DNA from: Mixophyes australis
Taxonomy: Eukaryota; Chordata; Amphibia; Anura; Limnodynastidae
DNA length: 64,000 nt
Direction of reading: 5' to 3'
NCBI GenBank assembly: GCA_036250195.1
Contig: JAVHZZ010000003.1
Location: 331,855,875 to 331,919,874 of the forward strand
Below, piece after piece: positions 43,601-49,370 of this stretch. The position numbers and the translations under genes were made by a program. The notes beneath the pieces were generated by a model that saw nothing but the letters and a program-made list of their open reading frames with translations, was not told the DNA's origin and ran no database searches. How positions within the stretch are numbered: position 1 is the stretch's first letter; each line of letters starts with the position of its first letter.

Positions 43601-45498
43601 TGTAGTTTGCACTTAGTTGTATAAAAAAAATGCAACAACAATGTCAAATACCTGAAGTTCTGTCAAAAGTGGGGAACGTGTGTGTGTAATGTAATGGGAA
43701 TGCTATTAGCAGCTCCTTTCTCTAAGGCAAATTTTAGATGCAGTGGTACTGTCAGGAACAATATGTTTGTACAATAGTATACGCAGCCATGGAGCCAATA
43801 CTTTTTCCTCTTGTTTGTGCTTGCCCATACTTATTGGAAGCTCCCAAATCCTGGGTAGGTCTCCCGGACTTCTGGGAGAGCAGTCCGTTCTCCCGCATAC
43901 AGCTCACTTCCTAGTGAAGTGGGCAAGCTGGGGGCCTGCCTGACATAATTTGTTGTGAATCGTGTCATTTTGGCCCACTTCCCACAGTGAATGGAGTCAT
44001 TGCATAGTGGGGGCAGGAACAAAATGATGTGATTCACGGCTCTCCATCTTCCTTTTAGTTATATACTTCGCCTCCCCTCTGGAATCTCCTTGAGGGAACA
44101 ATTGTAAAGGTGGCAGGTATGGTTTGTGTTTACTTGAGTCTGTGAATATTGGTCTCATTGTATTCTTTCTATACTTTGTTTTCTTTTAAAGATAGCACTT
44201 TTGGACTCGCCAACCGCTTTAAGCATGGAAGAAAAGCTGCAACAGAATGAAGCCCGTGTAAGTAATTTTAGGAATTGTAAACAATTGGTACAACTATTGA
44301 AGGCAAAATAAAGGCTTTGAAATTATTAGTTGTGTTAATAGTGAACACTCTAAAGTAGTTGATGGAAATGTATTTCTCAAGTGAGATAAGTATTAATTTT
44401 GATCTCTGTCTTTGAACTGACATAGCATATTACATAGCGCTTTACAGAAAATATTTAATCAATCTGATCAGTCCCTGGTCCAGTGGATCTTATAGTTTAA
44501 ATTATCCACCACATAAATCAGACCACCAGTAGGGAACCACACAAACATGGAATAGAACCAATAGGCCCAATACTGTGATAATGCAATACTGTGGGTGCAG
44601 ATCGGAGTACAGGTAGCAGTAGTCACTCTCCACATATTTAGGGCAGTGTTCTAGAGGGAACTGATACAGTCTGAAAAAGTACAGTTTTTCACAGTTTAGG
44701 CTGCTGTAACCACTCTGGCCAACTTCATGAGCATGAATCCATAATCCACACAGTGCAAATTACCCGTTTCTTAAAGATGCCACCTAGCGGAGACATCGTC
44801 TTGAAGCTTTAGCTTCCTTGGAGGAAGTGCGGATATATGATCAGCACCAGCTGAGACTTTTACTTCCATTATTTTGAGTAAATGTATACATATTTAGGTC
44901 ATATATGACAAGGATCGCTATGTGGCGCATTTCACTTTTACTCTTTGGTATTTTTGTTATGTATACTATGTTCTCATTTTGTATAGACTGTTTTATGTCT
45001 TTATTATTTATTTTAAGTCTTTATTCAGTTTTTGTTTGTTTCTTGCTGGCTATATGTCCAATATATGAAATTTATTCTGATGCACGCTATGCTGTTAGTT
45101 TGACATTTCTCCCATTCATAGTTTTCTGGGGGGGAAGGGTGGGGTTACTATGTTACCATGGTTACAGGCTGTATTTGATTGGTCAGTCTTTTGACTGCAG
45201 CAAGTCTTGTAGGTTTAAATATTTTTTATTATTTTCATTTGTGAAATAAACTAATTTCACAAAATTAGGAAGTATCAAAATTTAACTGATCCTCTTTGTA
45301 GTTTGGTTTGTATAAAATATTTGAACGTTCTCTTAAAATGCTGTGTTTAGTATGAGTATATTGTATTAGCAAAAATCTGAATTTTAGATACTATGTTTAA
45401 CTGAAGTCATCATAATATTGAACTGATTTATTTTCTAGGTAAAAGAATTGACAAAGGAATGGACAAATAAGTGGAATGAAACACAGAACATATTAAAG
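8674..45498 (+). CDS. KIF16B: KIF16B, kinesin-3 family motor, exons 1-12 (N-terminal 434 codons)
   Basis: A plus-end-directed microtubule motor that in other vertebrates moves early endosomes through a C-terminal PX domain. The twelve exons join in one frame (1302 nt). Visible motifs: N-terminal [12 protein letters not shown]-loop GQTGSGKS (residues 102-109); YNERVRDLL; switch I NDVSSRSH (217-224); switch II DLAGSE (252-257); KKK of loop 12 (302-304) before [12 protein letters not shown]; and the neck linker region [15 protein letters not shown] (359-373), followed by a heptad-like neck helix. Loop sequences and the text after the motor match KIF16B better than KIF1, KIF13 or KIF14. The start has a good Kozak context and gives the expected N-terminus. 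Intron phases are 2,0,0,0,2,1,0,1,1,0,0, then 0 after exon 12. All introns are GT-AG except intron 2 (GC-AG). FHA, stalk and PX exons are not in the window. Confidence 0.95.
8905..9099. mobile_element. MITE family B, copy 3
   Basis: 195 bp beginning GGGGTAAATTTATCAAGC and ending GCTTGATAAATTTTCCCC. It has the shared GTTGCCTATAGCAACCAATC arm and its inverted partner. The flanks are TTA (8902-8904) and TTT (9100-9102), a decayed 3-bp duplication. It lies 185 bp into intron 1. Confidence 0.85.
10837..11011. mobile_element. MITE family B, copy 4
   Basis: A 175-bp, almost perfect palindrome from GGGCTAGATTTACTAAGC to GCTTAGTAAATCTAGCCC, flanked by TTA at 10834-10836 and 11012-11014. The TTA duplication matches the PIF/Harbinger preference. 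This is the best-preserved copy and can serve as the family reference. Confidence 0.92.
11136..11283. mobile_element. hAT-type foldback MITE with perfect 8-bp TSD
   Basis: 148 bp. The two arms (11136 rightward and 11283 leftward) are perfect inverted repeats over most of their length, beginning CAGTGATGGCTAACC. Identical GTATAGGA octamers flank it at 11128-11135 and 11284-11291. The 8-bp duplication and the CAGTG terminus are features of the hAT superfamily. Each arm contains ACTACAAGCCCCAGCATGC, which resembles a ZNF143/SBS site. Near-perfect arms and duplication suggest a young insertion. Confidence 0.93.
15040..15335. repeat. G-poor, C/A/T-rich degenerate repeat region
   Basis: The + strand is strongly depleted of G over about 300 bases, with recurring CCCCA and ATTAAAT words at irregular spacing. 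No coding frame is supported. It looks like a decayed low-complexity or tandem repeat. Confidence 0.5.
16995..17110. repeat. repeat fragment with GCGCCAACATATTACG core
   Basis: It contains TATAAAGCGCCAACATATTA and CGCTGTACATTGAGGGGAC. The words resemble the GCGCTATATAAAT tails of the SINE-type repeats here but in another arrangement. No ends or target duplications are visible. Confidence 0.4.
17169..17497. mobile_element. MITE family A, copy 2
   Basis: 329 bp with terminal repeats GGGCTTGAGTCATTAAGG and CCTTAATGACTCAGGCCC, flanked by ATG at 17166-17168 and 17498-17500. The interior aligns with copy 1 at 141-461 through CAAACCATGTTACAATG, the mid block GACATGTCCTA and CAGTGCAACATGG. It includes an A18-type run near 17192. 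Confidence 0.87.
18717..18859. mobile_element. older hAT-type foldback MITE
   Basis: A diverged inverted repeat related to the 11136 element: GTGAAACTATATGTCCCAGT on one side and ACTGGAACTTATAGTTTCAC on the other. The termini are TAGGCCTGACCAACC and GTTGGCCGGACCTG. The flanks CACTACAA and CACTGCAG agree at six of eight bases, as expected for an old 8-bp duplication. Confidence 0.75.
19381..19756. mobile_element. 376-bp MITE with periodic GTTCACACTG motifs
   Basis: The ends are TATCACGTTCACATTG and CAGTGTGAACGTGGTG, flanked by TTA at 19378-19380 and 19757-19759. The motif GTTCACACTG (or one-mismatch or reverse forms) recurs at 19387, 19467, 19589, 19677 and 19741. Six CCCGGG palindromes lie between them. 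It has no coding frame. The TTA duplication suggests a PIF/Harbinger-type non-autonomous element. Confidence 0.82.
21385..21478 (-). repeat. SINE-type tail, inverted copy
   Basis: Reading the - strand gives TACTACCCAGTATTGTTTAT, then CAATTGTAAGGCACTACAGA and GGCGCTATATTAATAAAGG. These are the same blocks in the same order as the tails at 6513 and 62045. Confidence 0.7.
22205..22556 (+). pseudogene. Tc1-like transposase fragment, left part
   Basis: Across shifting frames it shows [25 protein letters not shown] and [12 protein letters not shown], which correspond to the Tc1-like signature around the first and second catalytic Asp. The first Asp of the WSDES signature reads Val here. Frameshifts and stops make it inactive. 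The reading is interrupted at about 22556 by LINE sequence and resumes at about 23391. Confidence 0.8.
22557..23390 (+). mobile_element. L2/CR1-like LINE 3' end, inserted in the Tc1-like element
   Basis: It encodes the RT C-terminal segment [20 protein letters not shown] and then [15 protein letters not shown]. These words are typical of the L2/CR1 group. A decayed C-terminal stretch and a 3' UTR with AATAAATAAGTAATAAAAAA follow. It is 5'-truncated, as is usual for LINE copies. Similar fragments lie at 37228 and 48296. Confidence 0.8.
23391..23655 (+). pseudogene. Tc1-like element, right part with terminal repeat
   Basis: The text [14 protein letters not shown] resembles the SPDLNPIEHLWDELER signature around the last catalytic residue of Tc1-like transposases. 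The end sequence GTGTCCACTTACTTTTGGCC resembles the terminal repeat of a common vertebrate Tc1-like family. The fragment continues the element broken at 22556. Confidence 0.7.
23791..23945 (+). repeat. 27-bp minisatellite, about 5.7 units
   Basis: Tandem units of TGTGAATGTTNTCTGTGCTG plus TCCTNCA, with few differences between units. The period is a multiple of three, so several frames stay open and encode short cysteine/valine repeats; this is not evidence of a gene. Confidence 0.9.
24480..24720 (+). mobile_element. tRNA-derived SINE, copy 2 (5'-truncated)
   Basis: It begins within the body (GTTCTCCCCGTGTTTGTG) and contains TAGGTTAATTGGCTGC, a (TG)n run, GTAAGCTCCAATGGGGCAAG and the tail GGCGCTATATAAATAAATAG. 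The Pol III A and B boxes are absent. Confidence 0.85.
25053..25068. repeat. C16 homopolymer
   Basis: Sixteen consecutive C residues, 250 bp upstream of KIF16B exon 2. Its length is uncertain in most sequencing technologies. Confidence 0.85.
25319..25388 (+). CDS. KIF16B: KIF16B exon 2
   Basis: 70 nt, residues 16-39, encoding [16 protein letters not shown] and the following strand. The acceptor is tcctttag|GG. The donor is AAG|gcaagt, a GC donor that otherwise matches the consensus. Using the GT eight bases downstream (gtatga) would leave the frame two bases out of step with exon 3. Confidence 0.9.
25389..27773 (+). other. KIF16B: KIF16B intron 2 (GC-AG)
   Basis: 2385 bp, starting GCAAGT and ending tttgtgtag. 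It contains no recognised transposon. The two frames near 26777-27149 lack family features. Confidence 0.75.
27774..27887 (+). CDS. KIF16B: KIF16B exon 3
   Basis: 114 nt, residues 40-77, encoding [20 protein letters not shown] and the strand that follows ([18 protein letters not shown]). The FTYD segment is conserved in kinesin-3 motors. The acceptor is ttttgtgtag|TT and the donor is TGG|gtaagc. The last residue reads Trp; I recall Met here in mammalian KIF16B. Confidence 0.92.
27888..28981 (+). other. KIF16B: KIF16B intron 3
   Basis: 1094 bp. It contains a large AT microsatellite (listed separately) and otherwise unique AT-rich sequence. Confidence 0.8.
28519..28670. repeat. (TATG)n / (AT)n microsatellite
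   Basis: TATG/TGTA steps grade into about 35 pure AT units (28581-28650), followed by AATATATATACATATA. Long open frames of alternating Ile and Tyr across it are artefacts. Confidence 0.95.
28982..29098 (+). CDS. KIF16B: KIF16B exon 4 (P-loop)
   Basis: 117 nt, residues 78-116. It carries the ATP-binding P-loop GQTGSGKS inside the hallmark [20 protein letters not shown]. The acceptor is gtcttctag|GT and the donor is CCG|gtagga. The P-loop is intact, with Lys108 and Ser109 in place for phosphate and magnesium binding. Confidence 0.96.
29099..30286 (+). other. KIF16B: KIF16B intron 4
   Basis: 1188 bp, GT-AG. AT-rich with a T-rich run near 29820-29845. No recognised repeat or gene. Confidence 0.75.
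30287..30384 (+). CDS. KIF16B: KIF16B exon 5
   Basis: 98 nt, residues 117-149. It encodes [20 protein letters not shown], the helix after the P-loop with the conserved GLIPR segment, then FRTEVS. The acceptor is taccacag|GG and the donor is CAG|gtgagt. Confidence 0.94.
30385..31715 (+). other. KIF16B: KIF16B intron 5
   Basis: 1331 bp, GT-AG. It holds a G12 run at 31619-31630 about 85 bp before exon 6. No recognised transposon. Confidence 0.75.
31716..31825 (+). CDS. KIF16B: KIF16B exon 6
   Basis: 110 nt, residues 149-186. It encodes [19 protein letters not shown], then [16 protein letters not shown]. The YNE...DLL motif is a kinesin signature. The acceptor is ttatttcag|TT and the donor is GAAG|gtagag. 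Confidence 0.96.
31826..32893 (+). other. KIF16B: KIF16B intron 6
   Basis: 1068 bp, GT-AG. No recognised repeat or gene. Confidence 0.75.
32894..33036 (+). CDS. KIF16B: KIF16B exon 7 (switch I)
   Basis: 143 nt, residues 186-233. It contains [20 protein letters not shown] and the rest of switch I (RSH), which senses the ATP gamma-phosphate. The acceptor is catttgcag|AC and the donor is CAG|gtaatg. All switch I residues are intact. Confidence 0.96.
34622..34690 (+). repeat. SINE-type 3' tail fragment
   Basis: It contains CAATTGTAAAGCGCTACGGA, ATCTGCTGTCGCTATATAAA and a TGATGATGATAATAGG end, the same tail as at 6513 and 62045. Confidence 0.75.
35449..35487 (-). other. possible hammerhead-ribozyme-like core in the Penelope remnant
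   Basis: On the - strand CTGATGA is followed 17 bases later by GAAA, with an imperfect short stem between them. GCTAGC after GAAA can pair with GTTAGC further on. Penelope-like elements are known to carry hammerhead motifs. The cleavage-site residues are not clear here, so this is tentative. Confidence 0.25.
35553..35569. repeat. G17 homopolymer
   Basis: Seventeen consecutive G residues (a C run in the Penelope reading direction), within the 3' part of the remnant. Confidence 0.85.
35751..35984 (-). pseudogene. GIY-YIG endonuclease domain of the Penelope-like element
   Basis: A 77-codon open segment with [20 protein letters not shown], a GIY-YIG-type core in which the first motif reads VYI and the second IYIGET. 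Conserved RMNLHR follows. It would nick target DNA in an active element. It is separated by a frameshift from the upstream linker frame (35903-36271). Confidence 0.85.
36466..36747 (-). pseudogene. reverse transcriptase fragment of the Penelope-like element
   Basis: It contains [20 protein letters not shown] (catalytic DD pair present) and IYFLDVTLY, both typical of Penelope-type RT palm and downstream motifs. The N-terminal RT motifs are not seen to the right of 36770, so the copy is 5'-truncated. Confidence 0.83.
37228..37960 (+). pseudogene. L2/CR1-like LINE reverse transcriptase fragment
   Basis: It encodes [20 protein letters not shown], then [33 protein letters not shown] and EVLMMG. 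This is the RT core of the L2/CR1 group, with the catalytic YADD reading YADG. Beyond the stop at about 37544, further decayed ORF2 follows ([12 protein letters not shown]). Confidence 0.82.
39174..39342 (+). CDS. KIF16B: KIF16B exon 8 (switch II)
   Basis: 169 nt, residues 234-290. It contains [20 protein letters not shown], then [20 protein letters not shown]. Switch II DLAGSE and the relay helix region INKSLVTLG are intact. The acceptor is taccatcag|GC and the donor is TTAG|gtacgc. Confidence 0.97.
39343..39600 (+). other. KIF16B: KIF16B intron 8
   Basis: 258 bp, the shortest intron in the window, GT-AG. No repeat recognised. Confidence 0.8.
39601..39732 (+). CDS. KIF16B: KIF16B exon 9 (loop 12, microtubule-binding)
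   Basis: 132 nt, residues 290-334. Loop 12 has a short lysine cluster KKK (302-304), the kinesin-3 K-loop position that helps hold the tubulin tail. It is followed by [19 protein letters not shown]. The acceptor is tgtttttcag|CT and the donor is GCCA|gtaagc. Confidence 0.96.
40109..40282 (+). mobile_element. tRNA-derived SINE, copy 3, left part
   Basis: It starts GGCAGCACAGCATTGGGCTC with the A-box region deleted. It keeps a B-box-like GAGTTTGATTCCC, CTCCCACAGTCCAAAGACAT and TAGGTTAATTGGCTGC. It breaks at TTA 40280-40282 and continues at 40692. Confidence 0.83.
40283..40691. mobile_element. 409-bp foldback element inserted in the SINE
   Basis: Perfect 19-bp terminal inverted repeats AGCTGGGTACACACTACAG, flanked by TTA at 40280-40282 and 40692-40694. 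The interior has many CACACT and ACACTAC words but no coding frame. TTA duplication and length suit a PIF/Harbinger-type MITE. Confidence 0.9.
40692..40805 (+). mobile_element. tRNA-derived SINE, copy 3, right part
   Basis: It resumes with GGGAATTTAGATTATAAG, TCCCTGTACAGAGCTGCATA and a GGCACTATATAGGCCTAAAT tail, completing the SINE interrupted at 40283. Confidence 0.83.
41448..41623 (+). CDS. KIF16B: KIF16B exon 10 (end of motor, neck linker)
   Basis: 176 nt, residues 334-392. It contains [20 protein letters not shown], then [19 protein letters not shown] and [20 protein letters not shown]. This is the last motor helix, the neck linker and the first neck coil. The acceptor is cttcacag|CT and the donor is CAG|gttggt, a weaker consensus. 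Confidence 0.96.
41624..44191 (+). other. KIF16B: KIF16B intron 10
   Basis: 2568 bp, GT-AG with a weak donor (gttggt). It contains a decayed foldback at 42070-42195. A GC-richer stretch at 43820-44060 resembles an unidentified repeat. Confidence 0.75.
42070..42195. repeat. decayed foldback repeat with CAACCAATCAGA arm
   Basis: CCATAACAACCAATCAGATG on one side and GGTTGCTATGGATTACAGTG on the other form imperfect inverted arms. The CAACCAATCAGA core is shared with MITE family B, but the ends differ, so this is probably a distant relative. Confidence 0.5.
44192..44257 (+). CDS. KIF16B: KIF16B exon 11
   Basis: 66 nt, residues 393-414, encoding [20 protein letters not shown] and AR. It is part of the predicted neck coiled coil. 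The acceptor is ttcttttaaag|AT and the donor is CGT|gtaagt. The exon is a multiple of three, so skipping it would keep the frame. Confidence 0.92.
44258..45438 (+). other. KIF16B: KIF16B intron 11
   Basis: 1181 bp, GT-AG. It includes a fragment near 44415-44660 with TTACATAGCGCTTTACAG, similar in type to the 16995 repeat. A 114-codon hydrophobic frame (44905-45249) has no family features. Confidence 0.7.
45439..45498 (+). CDS. KIF16B: KIF16B exon 12
   Basis: 60 nt, residues 415-434, encoding [20 protein letters not shown], a helical segment with Trp residues just before the FHA domain. The acceptor is ttattttctag|GT and the donor is AAG|gtaagt. The next exon is not found in the remaining 18.5 kb. 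Confidence 0.92.
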
Positions 45499-46298
45499 GT
45501 AAGTCTACTGGATAGATTTTCTGTTGTCTGCTCTAAACTTTAACAATATTTTCCGCATTGTCTAACAGTGCTTTAAAATGTATGTCAAATTTAATCTACA
45601 GCCACAGTTCTGTTGAAAATGCATATGTGCAATGTACACAGGCTGGATCTGTGAGGATAAGCTGGTCTTGTAATACAGTATGAGGTGTACATAAAATCAT
45701 CATCATCATGTGATCTAGTTGTGTCCCCAAACCTCCTATGAGATGGTCAGGAGAGACATGTGAAACTTCATTATAGACATGCACTCATTGCTTATATTGA
45801 CTGCATGTCTGTGATGATGATTTTGTCCTTGTGTTACCAGTTTTTAAAATGCAATAAATGACTTAAAACAGACTGCTGCATATAAATGACCGTAAACACA
45901 GCTGCATACGTAACTCTGTATAGAGTAGGTGCATAGGTCGATCAATCTTAATAATAAATAATATATCTGTTGAGTAGGAACTTATCCTTAAATATATTAC
46001 ATATACTGACATTATACCATTTCATTTAAAGCATATTGTGTGCCTTGTATTTCTGTATTGTATCCTTGGAGACAGTAATTTCATTCTACTTATATTAAAT
46101 TGTTTATCTTAGCAGTAATCACGTACATTATGACACAAGCATGCATTAATAATAACTTATGATAAAAAAAACAACCCCAAAACGTTTTCTTTAAATTCAC
46201 AAGACATACCTGTTTGTTTAGATGAAGCTGAAAAATGTGTGGTGAAGTTATAAGGCAAGATAATCGTAAGCCTGCCTGCCAGGGTCTGTACCAAACAA

Positions 46299-46422
46299 TG
46301 TCTGGGGCCTAGGCTCATGCGCCGAGCCCTGTCTGGGGCCTAGGCTCATGCGCCGAGCCCTGTCTGGGGCCTAGGCTCATGCGCCGAGCCCTGTCTGGGG
46401 CCTAGGCTCATGCGCCGAGCCC
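46299..46422. repeat. 31-bp minisatellite, four exact units
   Basis: Four identical 31-bp units starting TGTCTGGGGCCTAGGCTCAT, with a GCGCCGAGCCC end. They are GC-rich and CpG-containing in an AT-rich intron. Complete identity implies very recent expansion. Confidence 0.95.
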
Positions 46423-48295
46423 TGCTTGCTGCATTGACCTCTCCCGCTTTCTCCCATTTGTGCAATGGCTTTCCGCAGCTATCCGTATTGGCTGATTGCC
46501 CTTTCACTGGATTCATAGTGCTATAGGAGTTCAGTGTAGAACAGGAACATGAACAGCTACCAGACAATGCTGATTGCTGTTTAGCCTAAAAGAGAAATGA
46601 GTACAATGTGGGGGATTGAACCAATAGCAAGTGCCATTGATAACAATTTCCTTATTCATCCAAACCATCTACAGCTTTGTATTTTAAAGCTTAATTTGGG
46701 TGGGACATACAACTCTGTATATCTTGAGTGAAGAGGAGAAGGGGTCTTCATGCTGAGTTTGAGAGAGGTTTCCTCTTTCCTTCACTTAAACCTTCCACAG
46801 CTTGTGACTGTAGATGTTTTAATACAGGCTTAGTGCTGGCAGTATTAAAGATGGGGATGAGCAGTTTGTTGCCAGAATGAGGGTTTATATCATGTACTTT
46901 TTTTCCTTTCCTTTTTCCTTGTGCAATAAGCGCAATAGACTTTAGGGTTATATGATCCTGAGTACCTATGTTGTCTCACCACTATTTTCTGTAAGCTGCA
47001 GTGCAGTAGCCTGCGTCACTAAATACTGCTCTGTGATATTGTGAGGGTGTTCAGTATGATTCCGTGCAATTCTTGCATTGGGTTCTATAAAGTCTTAATT
47101 TTTCGCTATATATTCACACAGTGCACTGTCTGGTGCTTATCTGATGTATTCTAAATTTACCCCTAAATATAGAAGAATAATGTGTATTTATTTCTAACAT
47201 GTACACTTATAATCCATATTCCCAGTTTAGCTTCAGGGTATGTTATGTGATTTTAGAATAACATCTTCCTGCTTTAAGACGTATAACAAACCGTTTAAAA
47301 TGAGAGGTTAAGTGAAGCTGGCTGTCAGCTGACATGACGGAAATGTGTGATTGCAAATTAATATCTGTCCAGAGATTGAGCAGGGAATCGCAGTGCATTC
47401 TTGTGGCACTTATGAAATAGGATCTTGTTGTATTCCCTTGCTCACAAAGCGTTCTCGTCCCTTACCGTGTTTACAATGTGCACTGAGATCTGTTGACAGT
47501 TGCTTATTTAGAGCAAACAATCTTGTGACTTGTTTTGTAATTTTCTCCTAATTATACTATATTAAATACACATGTGAATGTTTAAGGTGCTCATAGTAGA
47601 TGCAGCTATTTTGATAGCTGAACACATTTGTTGGAAAGCAGACTATACATTTATTAGAAACTTGTGACATCACTGTGGCTTCACGGCACTGCTGAGGCCT
47701 GCTGAAATGATGTCCCTAATTCCTATGCGGAATAGTAGTTCAACCCACAAACTGGCTGTGGCAGGTACTCGTCAAAGATATCTATATGACTCACTGCATA
47801 TTTAAGGGAATTTCCAGTAGTCACTCTCTCATTCTGCATCTAACTGCAGACACCTCTGTTATGTCTGTATAGAGCATCCTGCTAATCTCATTTGTACTAG
47901 GTGTAAATGTTGCCTTACTCTCGCAGACTGCATGGAACAATATATAATGTGTAATTGTATCACCAATATGCACATTGTGAATTTAAAGGTATGTTACACT
48001 AAATCAGTATTTATAAAATAAAATAGCACATGCGTAGGTTTAGCTGCATTTGCTGGACCATTTTTACGTTTATGAGCACTCTAGACCAAGTTTGCTGAGC
48101 TACCTTTACTACTTCTCTCATAACCACTGGGTTAACACCTGTAGTCTCTACCCAGCTCTAGCTTATTCCAGATTCAATGTGGAGTCTAATGCATGTGATA
48201 CTGACATAGCCAGGACTGCAGGCACCAGATACCGGGATCTGAGACCTATTACCAGAGCTTACTTTAATAGGACATGGTCTTTGTCATAATAGAAA

Positions 48296-48900
48296 CTGCT
48301 GTTATTACCTCTCTGCATGGCTCCCCATTCCCTCCAGAATACAATTCAAGTTGCTTATCCTCACTTATAAAGCCTACATCTCCGACCTTGTCAATAAATT
48401 CTTCCCTACTTGCCCACTACTTTCTGCCAATGACCTTCACCTCTCCTCAGAATTTATCACCACCTTACCCTACTACCTTCAGGACTTTGCCCTTGCTGCT
48501 CCCCACATTTGCAACTCCCTGCAACTCCCAATCAGACTCTCTCCCACCTCAAATGTTTCAAACGTTCCCTCAAAACTCACCTTTTCACACTTGCCTACTT
48601 GGCCCCATCCTATAACAATTCCTTCCTCAAGTTCCACTTGGTCCTTTCACTCCACCTCTTTCGTAGCCATTTACTTTTCAAATCCTCTTCATTTTAACTC
48701 TCACAAGTTTGGCCCTTCTCTATCTCTTATTGCCTCATCCTCTTTGTAATGTTTCTTTTGTTCTAGTTGTAGTTGCTTCCTCTGTAGTCTCTTGTATTGA
48801 TTTTACTGATTCTGTTATTTCTCTCGTCCCTTACTTATCTGCATTTTTTTTCCTTCTACAAAACAAAAAGACAGGTGTTGTCAGCGCTTATCCTTAACAC
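48296..48900 (+). mobile_element. L2/CR1-like LINE 3' fragment
   Basis: It shows the decayed equivalents of LHWLP..IQFKLL and LTYKA, then FKRSLKTHLFTLAY, in the same order as the fragment at 22557. Several frameshifts and a pyrimidine-rich + strand are typical of this ORF2 tail. Confidence 0.7.
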
Positions 48901-49010
48901 TGCATATCTGTGTGCGTCTAGCAAAATGAAAACATGAGGGATTAGTTCATATTTTGATCAAAACATTTAATCCTGCATCACAGCGTTAAGAGCACCTCAT
49001 TGTATGCAGG
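48862..49010 (+). repeat. direct repeat, left copy
   Basis: It contains CAAAACAAAAAGACAGGTGT, then TTGTCAGCGCTTATCCTTA, AGCAAAATGAAAACAT and AGAGCACCTC. The same blocks recur in order at 49276-49370. Confidence 0.7.
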
Positions 49011-49275
49011 TTCTACACTGACCTATATGCTTTAAACACCATTAATATGCAGTTAAAATTAGATGCACTCACCTCTCAGGTATAAGAGCTTACATTTAGC
49101 TAGGGTTGGCCTATAAGCCACACCCAAAAGAGCCTTAAATAGGCTTGATGGACAGCTGCTAAGACAGCATAAGGCAATATTTGAAGCAAAACCAGAGAAG
49201 AAATATGCCAGTGCTCAGTATATCCCATGTTATATATGGTACCGGCTGCATGGCAATATAAAGGCCTATATATGT

Positions 49276-49370
49276 ATACAAAACAAAATGACAGTTGTCA
49301 GCGCTTATCCTTAGCAAAATGAAAACATTAGTTCATATTTTAGTCATCCCAGTGTCAAGGGCACCTCTTT
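49276..49370 (+). repeat. direct repeat, right copy
   Basis: It contains ACAAAACAAAATGACAG, TTGTCAGCGCTTATCCTTAG, CAAAATGAAAACATTAG and AGGGCACCTC, matching the left copy about 410 bp upstream with deletions. The pair could be LTR-like ends or an imperfect segmental duplication. Confidence 0.7.

Noticed and set aside
44905..45249. 114-codon hydrophobic frame
   Set aside because: AT-rich DNA gives chance hydrophobic frames. No conserved motif, and it lies inside a KIF16B intron.
8674..45498. KIF1, KIF13 or KIF14 as the identity of the motor gene
   Set aside because: The segments after exon 6 ([20 protein letters not shown]) and the neck ([20 protein letters not shown]) match what I know of KIF16B and not the paralogues.
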